Assembly (NCBI RefSeq): GCF_900112135.1
Contig: NZ_FOLC01000015.1
Span: forward strand, 81,752-145,751
Length of the DNA stretch: 64,000 bases
Reading direction: 5' to 3'
Source: Collimonas sp. OK412
GTDB taxonomy: Bacteria > Pseudomonadota > Gammaproteobacteria > Burkholderiales > Burkholderiaceae_D
Part shown: piece after piece, positions 55,567 to 63,678 of the stretch
How positions within the stretch are numbered: the stretch's first letter is position 1
How the letters are laid out: each line of letters starts with the position of its first letter
Program-made: the position numbers and the translations under genes
Notes under the pieces: generated by a model
Told to the model about the DNA's origin: nothing
Databases searched by the model: none
What the model saw: the letters and a program-made list of their open reading frames with translations, nothing else

Positions 55567-56427
55567 TCAGTCGAGCAAGCTCTCGTCCCAGGCGGACACG
55601 GTCTGCCGCTGTTCGCCAAGCCCATCGATGCCGAGCCGCACCACGTCGCCAGGTTTGAGATACAGCGGCGGTTTTTGCCCCATGCCGACGCCGGGCGGCG
55701 TGCCGGTGGAAATGATATCGCCCGGGTACAGGGTGGCGAACTGGCTGATGTAATGGACCAGGAAAGCGACATTGAAGATCATGGTCTTGGTGCTGCCGTC
55801 CTGGAAGCGCTTGCCGTTGACTTCCAGCCACATCGACAGGTTTTGCGGATCGGCCACTTCGTCGGCGGTGACCAGCCACGGCCCGACCGGACCGAAGGTG
55901 TCGCAGCCCTTGCCCTTGTCCCAGGTGCCGCTGCGTTCGATCTGGTATTCACGCTCGGAGACGTCGTTGATCACGCAATAACCGGCGACATGCGACAGCG
56001 CCTGGTCCAGCGCGACATAACGCGCCTTGCTGCCGATCACCACGCCCAGTTCGACTTCCCAGTCGGTCTTGACCGAATTTTTCGGCATCACGATGGCGTC
56101 GTCGGGACCGCTGATACAGCTGCTCCATTTATTGAACAGCACCGGCTCCGGCGGCACCGGCAAACCGGATTCGGCGGCGTGGTCGCTGTAGTTCAGGCCC
56201 ACGCACATGAATTTCCCCACGCCCGTGAACGGCGTACCGATGCGGCCTGGTGCAGCAATTTCCGGCAGGCTGGCCGGATCGAGCCCGCGCAGCTTTGCCA
56301 GCCCGGCGGGCGTCAGCTGCTGCGGCGTGATATCCGCGATCACGCCGGACAAATCGCGCAGCTTGCCGCCGGCGTCCAGCATGGCCGGCTTTTCCTGGCC
56401 TTTCGGGCCTACTCGTAACAGCTTCAT
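55567..56427 (-). CDS. Fumarylacetoacetate hydrolase family protein
   Basis: 286 residues. The N-terminal small domain (1-70) is followed by the FAH core: VGKFMCVGLNYSDHAAESG, PVPPEPVLFNKWSSCISGP, a metal-binding Glu pair in DWEVELGVVIG, and the closing GDIISTGTPPGVGMG. This is the short FAH form that includes ureidoglycolate lyase-like and acylpyruvate hydrolases. It cleaves C-C or C-O bonds in keto acids with Mg. The exact substrate is not clear. The gene stands alone. Confidence 0.9.
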   Translation of the reverse strand: MKLLRVGPKGQEKPAMLDAGGKLRDLSGVIADITPQQLTPAGLAKLRGLDPASLPEIAAPGRIGTPFTGVGKFMCVGLNYSDHAAESGLPVPPEPVLFNKWSSCISGPDDAIVMPKNSVKTDWEVELGVVIGSKARYVALDQALSHVAGYCVINDVSEREYQIERSGTWDKGKGCDTFGPVGPWLVTADEVADPQNLSMWLEVNGKRFQDGSTKTMIFNVAFLVHYISQFATLYPGDIISTGTPPGVGMGQKPPLYLKPGDVVRLGIDGLGEQRQTVSAWDESLLD

Positions 56428-56548
56428 CTGTTGCTTCCTTTTTTAAAAAACGCCCTGCCTGGAAATACCCATGCGAACCGGCAAGTTTTAGCTCAAAATA
56501 CGCAAGCTGGCCCCGAGCCAGCCTCCTGACAATCTTCTGGAAACATGT

Positions 56549-57181
56549 ATGCCGAATCTTAATTTATTGCTGGGTTTTGCGCTGGTGGCTTTCGGCATGG
56601 TGCTCACGCCCGGGCCCAACATGATCTACCTGATCTCGCGCTCGATCTGCCAAGGCCCCAAGGCCGGTTTCGTATCGCTGGCCGGCGTCGCCACCGGCTT
56701 TGTGTTTTACATGCTGTGCGCGGCGTTCGGCATCACCGCCCTGCTGTTTGCCGTGCCGCTGGCCTATGACCTGCTGCGTTTCGGCGGCGCCGCCTATCTG
56801 CTGTACCTGGCCTGGCAAGCGGTAAAACCGGGCGGCCGCTCGCCGTTCGCGGTGCGCGACCTGCCTGCCGACAGCAACCGCAAGCTGTTCCTGATGGGCC
56901 TGTTCACCAACCTGCTCAACCCCAAGGTCGCTTTGCTCTACCTGGCGCTGCTGCCGCAGTTCATCGATCCAAACGGCGCCAGCATCCTGGTGCAGTCGCT
57001 GGTGCTGGGCGTGATCCAGATCGTGGTCAGCATCACCGTCAATTCGATGGTGACGCTGGCGGCCGGTTCGATCGCCGGCGTGCTCGGCAGCCGGCCGAGC
57101 TGGCTGCTGATCCAGCGCTGGCTGATGGGGACGGTGCTGGCCGGCCTGGCGGTGCGGATTGCATTGCAGGCAAAAAAATAA
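56549..57181 (+). CDS. LysE-family amino-acid exporter
   Basis: 210 residues with about six membrane helices. FGMVLTPGPNMIYLISRSICQG (helix 1 with the PGP motif) and LFTNLLNPKVALLYLALLPQFI are the family's signature stretches. Members of the RhtB/LysE group export amino acids such as homoserine, threonine or lysine. No regulator is next to it. The ATG has GGAAAC at eight bases, a fair ribosome site. Confidence 0.92.
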   Translation: MPNLNLLLGFALVAFGMVLTPGPNMIYLISRSICQGPKAGFVSLAGVATGFVFYMLCAAFGITALLFAVPLAYDLLRFGGAAYLLYLAWQAVKPGGRSPFAVRDLPADSNRKLFLMGLFTNLLNPKVALLYLALLPQFIDPNGASILVQSLVLGVIQIVVSITVNSMVTLAAGSIAGVLGSRPSWLLIQRWLMGTVLAGLAVRIALQAKK

Positions 57182-57240
57182 GCGGGCCGCTCCGGTTATT
57201 GGCTAAGATGCAAGCTTGCAAGAGATTCGGAGCTGCCTGA

Positions 57241-58662
57241 ATGCCGTATTTGCCGTTTGCCCTGGTTTCCACCGCGGTTCTGCTGCTGCATGTGGCCGGC
57301 GTCGTCGCCGCCATCCACGCCCTGATGCACACCCGCACCCCGCAAGGCGCGGTGGCCTGGGTATTCGGGCTGGTGCTGCTGCCCTACTTCACCCTGTTGC
57401 CCTACCTGTTCCTGGGCAGTAAACGTTTCACCGGTTATATCGAGCTGCATCACTCGCGCCAGGCCCGCTTGCGCCAGCTGGACGATCCGGCCCAACTGGC
57501 CCTGTTTGAACGATACCCGCCGCATGCCGGCGCCCAGCGCTACCAGGGCATCAGCAAAATGCTGGGCGTGCCGTTCCTAGGCGGCCACCGCCTGCGCTTG
57601 CTGGTGAACGGCAGGGCCAGTTTCGATGCCATCTTCGAAGCCATCGCCGGCGCCGAACATTATGTGCTGGTGCAATTTTTCATCATCCACGACGACGAAC
57701 TCGGGCGCCGGCTGCAAGCAGCGCTGCTGGAGCGCGCCGCCGCCGGGGTCCGCATCCACGTGCTGTATGACGGCGTCGGCAGCCACGACCTGCCCGCAAC
57801 CTACGATGCGATCCTGCGCGCCGGCGGCGTCCAGATCCACCGCTTCGCCACCCGGCGCTGGCGCAACCGTTTCCAGCTCAACTTCCGCAACCATCGCAAG
57901 GTAGTCGTGGTGGACGGCTGGCGCGGTTTTGTCGGCGGCCTCAATGTCGGCGACGAATACCTTGGCCTCAAGCCGCCGCTGGCGCCGTGGCGCGACACTC
58001 ACATGGAATTGCAAGGGCCGGCGGTGGCCGACCTGCAGCTGGCTTTCGACGAGAACTGGCACTGGATCACCGGCGAGCCGCTTGCCTTGCTGCCGCCGCG
58101 CACCGGCGACGGTCCCGCCACCAGCCTGATTGCCGCCACCGGTCCGGCCGATGCCCAGGAAACCTGTTCGCTGTTCTTTGTCCAGGCGATACACGCCGCC
58201 CGCCGCCGTCTGTGGCTGACCACGCCTTACCTGGTGCCGGACTCCGCCGTCAACGCCGCCCTGCAGCTGGCAGTGTTCCGCGGCGTCGACGTACGCATCC
58301 TGATCCCCGCCATCGCCGATCACCGCACCGTGTTCCTGGCCTCGACCTTGAATGCGCACGAGTCGGTGCGCGCCGGCATCCGCGTGTTCCGCTACCAGCC
58401 CGGGTTCATCCACCAGAAAGTGCTGCTGATCGACGACGACACGGCGTCGGTCGGCAGTATGAACCTGGATAACCGTTCGCTGCGGCTCAATTTCGAAATT
58501 ACCGCCTTGAATATCGATCCGGCATTTGCCGGCGAGGTCGAACAGATGCTGAAGGCCGATTTTGAGCAGGCGCTTGAAATCGATGCCGCCGACTACGAGC
58601 GGCTGCATTACCCGTACCGGGTGCTGATTCATGTGGCCCGCTTGTTCAGCCCTGTATTGTAA
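57241..58662 (+). CDS. cls: Cardiolipin synthase
   Basis: 473 residues with two N-terminal membrane helices (about 4-24 and 37-57) and a pair of phospholipase-D motifs, HRKVVVVDGWRGFVGGLN (about 219-236) and HQKVLLIDDDTASVGSMN (about 397-414). Length and design match ClsA. It joins two phosphatidylglycerols to make cardiolipin and glycerol at the inner membrane. The ATG is 59 bases behind the LysE gene. Confidence 0.93.
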   Translation: MPYLPFALVSTAVLLLHVAGVVAAIHALMHTRTPQGAVAWVFGLVLLPYFTLLPYLFLGSKRFTGYIELHHSRQARLRQLDDPAQLALFERYPPHAGAQRYQGISKMLGVPFLGGHRLRLLVNGRASFDAIFEAIAGAEHYVLVQFFIIHDDELGRRLQAALLERAAAGVRIHVLYDGVGSHDLPATYDAILRAGGVQIHRFATRRWRNRFQLNFRNHRKVVVVDGWRGFVGGLNVGDEYLGLKPPLAPWRDTHMELQGPAVADLQLAFDENWHWITGEPLALLPPRTGDGPATSLIAATGPADAQETCSLFFVQAIHAARRRLWLTTPYLVPDSAVNAALQLAVFRGVDVRILIPAIADHRTVFLASTLNAHESVRAGIRVFRYQPGFIHQKVLLIDDDTASVGSMNLDNRSLRLNFEITALNIDPAFAGEVEQMLKADFEQALEIDAADYERLHYPYRVLIHVARLFSPVL

Positions 58663-58673
58663 AATCAAAAAAT

Positions 58674-58731
58674 TGTAGAGATGTGCCTACATATTTTTGC
58701 ACAATCCTATATTTGTAGTAACATATCTACA
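58674..58731. promoter_or_regulatory. Two TGTAG-N8-CTACA operators before the toxin-antitoxin genes
   Basis: Identical 18-base designs occur at 58674-58691 and 58714-58731, with centres exactly 40 bases apart. A third TGTAG half lies at 58742-58746. They fill the 92-base gap before the antitoxin gene. Such paired sites are typical of autoregulation by a toxin-antitoxin complex. Confidence 0.7.
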
Positions 58732-58754
58732 TTGCAATCATTGTAGGGGCCAAG

Positions 58755-59009
58755 ATGACTATCACAACCCTCTCAAGCCGTCAGTTCAACCAGGATGCCA
58801 GCAAGGCAAAAAAGGCCGCGGAAGCCGGTCCGGTATTCATCACGGATCGCGGCCGGCCGGCGCACGTGCTGCTGACGTTCGATGAATACAAGAGAATCAG
58901 CGGCGGTAGAACCAAGATCGCGGATTTGCTGGCTATGCCTGGAATCGAAGCCATAGAACTTGAAATTCCTCGCCTGGACGACCTGGCACAGGCAGCGGAT
59001 CTTTCCTGA
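58755..59009 (+). CDS. Phd/YefM-type antitoxin
   Basis: 84 residues. The N-terminal half (TITTLSSRQFNQDASKAKKAA, VFITDRGRPAHVLLTFDEYKRI) is the DNA-binding Phd/YefM fold. The tail (EAIELEIPRLDDLAQAADLS) is acidic and should wrap the toxin's active site. Its stop and the toxin start share one base (TGATG). The two operators in front are its likely sites. The family is firm. Confidence 0.93.
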   Translation: MTITTLSSRQFNQDASKAKKAAEAGPVFITDRGRPAHVLLTFDEYKRISGGRTKIADLLAMPGIEAIELEIPRLDDLAQAADLS

Positions 59010-59449
59010 TGTATATCCTCGATACCAATGTCGTATCCGAGCTACGGAAAATCCGTCTCGGGAAAGCCGATAAATGCGTTGCCGATTGGGCCGACAGCGT
59101 GGATGCGTCTGACTTGTACCTATCTGCGATCACTATCCAGGAACTGGAAATCGGCATATTGCTCGCGGAACGCCGCGACCCTTCACAAGGCGCCATATTC
59201 CGGGCCTGGATGAACAGCCATGTCCTACCGGCCTTTTCAGGCCGTATCCTGGTCGTGGACACCGCTGTCGCCCAGCGCAGCGCGCGGTTGCATGTCCCGG
59301 ACCCGCGGCCGGTTCGTGACGGGCTGATTGCTGCGACCGCCCTGGTTCACGGCATGACGGTCGTAACACGCAACGTCATTGACTTTCAGGCGACCGGCGC
59401 GGCAATTCTCAATCCATGGATCGACGTTCAAGACTCTGACCTGCGTTAA
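59009..59449 (+). CDS. vapC: VapC/FitB-type PIN-domain toxin
   Basis: 146 residues, one PIN domain. Acidic residues Asp5 (YILDTNVVSE), Glu45 (ITIQELEIG) and Asp104 (VRDGLIAATA) line the active site, with TRNVIDF at 120-126. It is a Mg-dependent ribonuclease, most like FitB/VapC, which cut tRNA or other RNA. The Phd-type antitoxin is coupled in front. Such Phd-with-PIN pairs are usual in Proteobacteria. Confidence 0.93.
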   Translation: MYILDTNVVSELRKIRLGKADKCVADWADSVDASDLYLSAITIQELEIGILLAERRDPSQGAIFRAWMNSHVLPAFSGRILVVDTAVAQRSARLHVPDPRPVRDGLIAATALVHGMTVVTRNVIDFQATGAAILNPWIDVQDSDLR

Positions 59450-59486
59450 AGACAAGTAAAATTTGTTTGAAAAAATTTACCTAAAG

Positions 59487-59506
59487 TACTGTTTTTACAT
59501 ACAGTA
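59487..59506. promoter_or_regulatory. LexA box before dinB
   Basis: TACTGTTTTTACATACAGTA fits the consensus TACTGT-N8-ACAGTA of E. coli-type LexA sites in both outer halves. It lies 44 bases before the dinB ATG and should put the gene under SOS control. Confidence 0.85.
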
Positions 59507-59550
59507 ATGGTATGCTATGGCCGTATTAAGCATTCAAACACATTGATTTC

Positions 59551-60708
59551 ATGTCCTCGCCCATTCGTCGTATTGCGCACCTGGATATGGACGCTTTCTA
59601 CGCGTCGGTGGAGCTGCTGCGCTACCCTGAACTACGCGGCCAGGCGGTAGTGATCGGCGGCGGCTCCAGGCACAAGCCCGAGCCGGGGGAAGACGGGCAG
59701 CTGCGTTATCACAGGCTGCGCGATTATATCGGCCGCGGCGTCGTCACCACCTCCACCTACGAAGCGCGCGCCTTGGGCGTGTTTTCCGCGATGGGCATGA
59801 TGAAAGCCGCCAAGCTGGCGCCGGATGCGATCCTGCTGCCGACCGATTTCGAGTCTTACCGTCATTGCTCGCGGCTGTTCAAGGCAGCGGTGGCCGAGAT
59901 CGCTCCGCTGATAGAGGATCGCGGCATCGATGAAATCTATATCGACCTGAGCCAGCACCCGGACGACATCCGCGTGCTGGCGCAACGCATCAAGGATGCC
60001 GTACGCGAGGCAACCGGATTGTCGTGTTCAATCGGCATCGCTCCCAACAAGCTGCTGGCCAAGATCAGCTCGGAGCTGGAAAAGCCGAACGGCCTGACCG
60101 TGATTACCGAAGCCGATATCCCGTCGCGCATCTGGCCGCTGGCGGCAAGGAAAGTCAACGGCATCGGCCCCAAGGCAGCTGAAAAACTGAGCGCGCTCGG
60201 CATCAATACCATCGGCGAACTGGCGGCAACCGACCCCGCCGTGCTCCAGGATAATTTCGGCCGCACCTACAGCGAATGGCTGATGCGCACTTCCAACGGC
60301 CTGGACGACCGTCCGGTCGTCACCAGCTCCGAAACCAAGTCGATCAGCCGCGAAACCACTTTCGAGCGAGACCTGCACGCCAAGCTCGACCGCGACACCC
60401 TCACGCCGATATTCACGGACCTGTGCGTGCGGCTGGCCGGCGACCTGCAAAGGAAAGGTTATGTCACCCGGACGGTGGGAATCAAATTGCGCTTCTCGGA
60501 TTTTCGCATCGTCACCCGCGACCTTACGCTGCCCACCGCGACCGACGACGCAGGCGCGATCCGGCAGGCGGCGGGGGAATGCCTGCGCCGCGTCACCTTG
60601 GACAGGCGCCTCAGGTTGCTAGGCGTGCGGGCCAGCGCGCTTGCCAGGAAAGAGGAAGCCGCGAACGAACCGGCCGTCTTGCAAGGCGAGCTGTTCAGCA
60701 GTGAATAA
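59551..60708 (+). CDS. dinB: DNA polymerase IV (Y family)
   Basis: 385 residues. The palm has Asp12 and Asp14 in HLDMDAFYASVE and Asp127-Glu128 in GIDEIYIDL. An insert of about 24 residues (39-62) follows GGG, as in many Burkholderiales DinB proteins. The C-terminal QGELF near 377 fits the beta-clamp-binding motif. It copies damaged DNA with low fidelity. A clear LexA box lies in front. Convergent with the next gene. Confidence 0.95.
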   Translation: MSSPIRRIAHLDMDAFYASVELLRYPELRGQAVVIGGGSRHKPEPGEDGQLRYHRLRDYIGRGVVTTSTYEARALGVFSAMGMMKAAKLAPDAILLPTDFESYRHCSRLFKAAVAEIAPLIEDRGIDEIYIDLSQHPDDIRVLAQRIKDAVREATGLSCSIGIAPNKLLAKISSELEKPNGLTVITEADIPSRIWPLAARKVNGIGPKAAEKLSALGINTIGELAATDPAVLQDNFGRTYSEWLMRTSNGLDDRPVVTSSETKSISRETTFERDLHAKLDRDTLTPIFTDLCVRLAGDLQRKGYVTRTVGIKLRFSDFRIVTRDLTLPTATDDAGAIRQAAGECLRRVTLDRRLRLLGVRASALARKEEAANEPAVLQGELFSSE

Positions 60709-60732
60709 TGAACAGGCGATGAGGCCCTTGCT

Positions 60733-61335
60733 TCACTTGCCCGCAACCACCTCGATGCAATACAGGCCCCAGGGACAGAGAGCGAAGCGCTGGTCCAACG
60801 GTTTTTGCGCCTGTTCAGCGATACGATCGGCATCGTAGATCGCAAAGACGGGCCCAAAACCGCCGATCCCCATCGGCTTGCCGTCGATATGCGTCGCCAG
60901 GATATAGCCATATTTCCTGAGCTGGGTGAAACTCAGCTGCGGCATGTAGCCGTCCACCGAATGGAACACGATCTGCGTCTCCGGCGCCTTGCTGGCGCCC
61001 AGCATGTCCAGCACATCGGCCAGGCGCGGGCCGCGCAGCTGGTGCGGCTTGCTGTCGTATTCAAGGGTCGGGTTGATGGTCACTGCCGGCAGCTTTGCCA
61101 GCGCAACCAGGTCGAAGGTGAACGCGCTGGCGAATTGCACGTTCTGCTTGTGCATCATCTGGTCAATCACCGGATCGACCGGCCCGCGGTTGCTGCGTTC
61201 GATGGCGCCGGTTATCGTCAGCACGGCTGGCGCTGTATTCTTTGCGGCGGCGATCGCGTAAACTGGTGCTGCGGATATTCCCAAGGCGCCGGCAAGCGAA
61301 AGGCCGGCGGTCGACAGAAACTGGCGTTTTTTCAT
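60733..61335 (-). CDS. Exported molybdopterin-oxidoreductase-like protein
   Basis: 200 residues with a signal peptide (MKKRQFLSTAGLSLAGALG, cleavage near residue 28). The body (LRGPRLADVLDMLGA, HSVDGYMPQLSFTQLRKYGYILATHIDG) resembles the small domain of sulfite-oxidase-like molybdopterin proteins. The catalytic Cys region of true oxidases is not seen, so a cofactor is not certain. Two Cys lie near the end (CPWGLYC). It may be a periplasmic binding or redox protein. The signal has KR, not RR, so export is more likely Sec than Tat. Confidence 0.7.
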   Translation of the reverse strand: MKKRQFLSTAGLSLAGALGISAAPVYAIAAAKNTAPAVLTITGAIERSNRGPVDPVIDQMMHKQNVQFASAFTFDLVALAKLPAVTINPTLEYDSKPHQLRGPRLADVLDMLGASKAPETQIVFHSVDGYMPQLSFTQLRKYGYILATHIDGKPMGIGGFGPVFAIYDADRIAEQAQKPLDQRFALCPWGLYCIEVVAGK

Positions 61336-61486
61336 TCAAGGCTCCATGGCAAAGGCGTGCGGCCGATGTTACACGAAGTTACCATCCGATAATATCGCCG
61401 TTGTCAACCGAATATCCCCCACGGCGTTTATAAGACATCCCGCTGCAGATGCGGATTGTGAAACCCTATCAACGGAAGGAATAAAT

Positions 61487-61681
61487 ATGAAAAAGCTATT
61501 TGGTATCGCCGCTCTCCTCCTCGCATTGACTCCGTTCGCACAAGCCCAGAACTCCGGCGACCCGCTGGCCGGCCATCCTGATGCACGCAATGACCGCAAG
61601 GTTGAAACCACCAAGCAAGAGCCTGTCAAACATCACGGCAAGATGGTGAAGAAGCATCACCGTGTTGAGCACAAAAAATAA
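61487..61681 (+). CDS. Small exported His/Lys-rich protein
   Basis: 64 residues. A clear signal peptide (MKKLFGIAALLLALTPFAQA, 20 residues) precedes a short basic mature peptide with many His and Lys near the end (KHHGKMVKKHHRVEHKK). GGAAGGA lies eight bases before the ATG. The mature part is probably disordered and may bind metal or nucleic acid; that is inference. A hairpin behind it (61696-61730) may end transcription. Confidence 0.7.
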   Translation: MKKLFGIAALLLALTPFAQAQNSGDPLAGHPDARNDRKVETTKQEPVKHHGKMVKKHHRVEHKK

Positions 61682-61695
61682 TTTGTAGTAGAAGC

Positions 61696-61730
61696 ACCGG
61701 CTCGCAGCATGCTTTGCTAACCGAGCCGGT
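61696..61730. terminator. Hairpin between convergent genes
   Basis: ACCGGCTCG (61696-61704) and CGAGCCGGT (61722-61730) pair perfectly over nine bases. On the minus strand an AT-rich stretch with a T-run follows some 20 bases later. It lies 15 bases behind the small exported protein gene and at the 3' end of the minus-strand genes, so it fits a bidirectional terminator. Confidence 0.55.
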
Positions 61731-61968
61731 ACTTGACTCTGATGATATTGGATTCACTCACTCCACTTTTTGCTCTCATTTTTTGAAATTCGACCGTATC
61801 TAGCTCCCGCAAGCACGCCATGATCGCTGCCCGCGCAAGCAGATCGCGCTTGACCAGTTTTGCTTGCCAGCGATTTTTTTTGCGTTTGGCGGCGAGCAAT
61901 ATTCGGCCCGGGGCCTCATACGTCTGCTGACGGTTTGCGCTACAGGCGCTGACGGACTGCAGCAACAT
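61717..61968 (-). CDS. Possible small hypothetical protein
   Basis: 83 residues, basic in the first half, with a helical stretch (RAAIMACLRELDTVEFQKM) and an end like a small DNA-binding helix pair (SGVSESNIIRVKYRLG). It overlaps the end of the next gene upstream by 29 bases. No ribosome site is clear, and the true start may be inside. The hairpin at its end supports a transcript there, but the coding call is uncertain. Confidence 0.3.
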   Translation of the reverse strand: MLLQSVSACSANRQQTYEAPGRILLAAKRKKNRWQAKLVKRDLLARAAIMACLRELDTVEFQKMRAKSGVSESNIIRVKYRLG

Positions 61969-62866
61969 AACGCTGGATTGCGCCAGCCAAAATCTCTTTC
62001 TGTGGCGTCAAGCCAAGCAACGCGAGAGGGCCGGCCTTCTCGAGCATGCGCCGTCGTGGAACATCGGCCAGCAGCACATGCACTCGCTCGACGAGTTCGT
62101 TGTACGAGCAGCTCTCGACGGCGTCGCGCAGCACCGGTGGTATCTCGGAATGCGGGTAAAGCTCTGACACGACTGCTTTGCGGTTGCGCAACAGGATGGA
62201 CAAGCGCGGCAATTCTGCAGTGCTTGTGTGATCTGCCTTGCGCATGTTTAAGGCGACCTTTGCACGCGGCAGCAAGGCATCGCGCTGCGCGGGCGTCCAG
62301 GCCTTTCCTATCGGATAGACAACCCGAAGCCCGTGCGCCTCCAGCGCGCTCAGAATGGAGAGCCGACGGGGCATGGTTTCACCGAAGAAGATGACATCGA
62401 TGTCCTGCTGATCGTCGCTCAGCACTTGATCTTCGGACACGATGGGCGTCGCCTTCGGCTCGAAAGTCAGGGGTACGTAGTCAGACCTGAGTATCCCCAG
62501 AGCTTGGTGATGCTTCAGATTATCAAGGCTGTACTCCCAGACCCATGTGCGCTGGAGCAAGTGGCGATAACCGGGCATTTCTGCCAACAGTTCAGGCAGG
62601 CCAGGCTCAAAATTGACAACGATGGCGTTGAGCGGCAGCTCCGCATCGGAAGGCAAGCCAAGACCCATCGCGAAAAAGAAAAGGTTGATGTCGGCATTGT
62701 CTACGCTGGGCGCGGCTTCGATGCTGGTCGAGTACCCCAGCTGCTCGCACGCAATGCGAAAGCTCTCCATAACCTCCGTCACGTTCTCGTTGCCCAGCGT
62801 ACAGAAGCGCAGATGCGGCCGGAACGGGAAGTCTTCCGGCCAGCCTGCCGGGCCTGTCGTGCTCAC
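61940..62866 (-). CDS. Glycosyltransferase-like protein
   Basis: 308 residues from GTG at 62866, which has a perfect AAGGAG five bases before; frames further upstream are AT-rich leader. It has two Rossmann-like halves: FRPHLRFCTLGNENVTEVMESF to AIVVNFEPGLPELLAEMPGY, then DIDVIFFGETMPRRLSILSALEAHGLRVVYPIG and KVALNMRKADHTSTAELPRLSILLRNRKAVVSE, where the last piece resembles the donor-binding region of group-1-type glycosyltransferases. The C-terminal helix is typical. The name is a fold-level inference. The gene is more AT-rich than most of the window, so it may have been acquired. Confidence 0.65.
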   Translation of the reverse strand: MSTTGPAGWPEDFPFRPHLRFCTLGNENVTEVMESFRIACEQLGYSTSIEAAPSVDNADINLFFFAMGLGLPSDAELPLNAIVVNFEPGLPELLAEMPGYRHLLQRTWVWEYSLDNLKHHQALGILRSDYVPLTFEPKATPIVSEDQVLSDDQQDIDVIFFGETMPRRLSILSALEAHGLRVVYPIGKAWTPAQRDALLPRAKVALNMRKADHTSTAELPRLSILLRNRKAVVSELYPHSEIPPVLRDAVESCSYNELVERVHVLLADVPRRRMLEKAGPLALLGLTPQKEILAGAIQRYVAAVRQRL

Positions 62867-63243
62867 AGCCGCTCCTTCACCGAGGCAATGTCGCCAGGAA
62901 TAACCGCTGCTGAGTTGAATCGTAATCTTTCCTCTATTCGACAGGGTTGCTGGACATCTGAACCTGACGACGATTTCCACTCGTTTGTATTTAATCCCAC
63001 GACTTATCTCTCAATATTCTTTATGGGGAAACATATCAGCTTTCCAATATAGCATCGATGAATTATTTTCTATTTAATGATTTTTCAAACATTGCATTCA
63101 AGAATGCGTCAAATTGTGTATGCCTTGGTCGCCACCCGCCAAAACATAGTTAAATGCCACCTGCGATCCGCCTGACTGTGCAATCGAGGCAATCCGGTTG
63201 CTGCCCCATAATTCTTGAAATATTTCTTGCTCGGCGCATCGGG
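62867..63243. other. AT-rich intergenic region
   Basis: 377 bases without a convincing coding frame. It is markedly AT-rich near 63020-63110. It must contain the promoter of the glycosyltransferase-like gene. No repeat or RNA gene was found. Confidence 0.5.
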
Positions 63244-63651
63244 TCATTGTGTTGCAACCGGCCGCACCAGGTAACCCAGCCCCGCAGCCGCCAACAACAG
63301 CACGGTCGCCGTCCACAAGGCGATCCTGACGCCGCCGACCATCCCCCCGCCAAAACCGTCGCTGACCAAAGCCCCGAACACCGCCACCCCAACCGCTCCG
63401 CCGACCTGCCTGGCTGTATTAAGCACTGCCGACGCCGTCCCCGCCCGGTTTTTTTCCACACTGGACAATATCGAGGTCGTCATGGCCGGCACCGCCAGCC
63501 CCATGCCGGCCGGGATCAGTATGAAACCTGGCAGCATCTGCAGGAAACTGGCATGGCTGGCGATGCCGATAGTGCCAAGCAAACCGTATCCCAGGGCGCC
63601 GATCAGGTCGCCGAGCACCATCGGCAATCGCACGAGGTTGGGGTCACCCAT
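63244..63651 (-). pseudogene. C-terminal fragment of a DHA2-type MFS transporter
   Basis: 135 residues with about four membrane helices. The stretch GTASAVLNTARQVGGAVGVAVFGALV is the end part of DHA2 exporters, which are normally over 450 residues. Similarity begins near KGRLMGDPNLVRLPMVLG; a TAA stop lies ten codons upstream of the MGDPN start in the same frame, so the 5' two-thirds are missing. The next ORF to the right is unrelated. The fragment is probably not functional. Confidence 0.75.
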
Positions 63652-63678
63652 TAGCCGCCCCTTGTAAAGGGTACGAAT

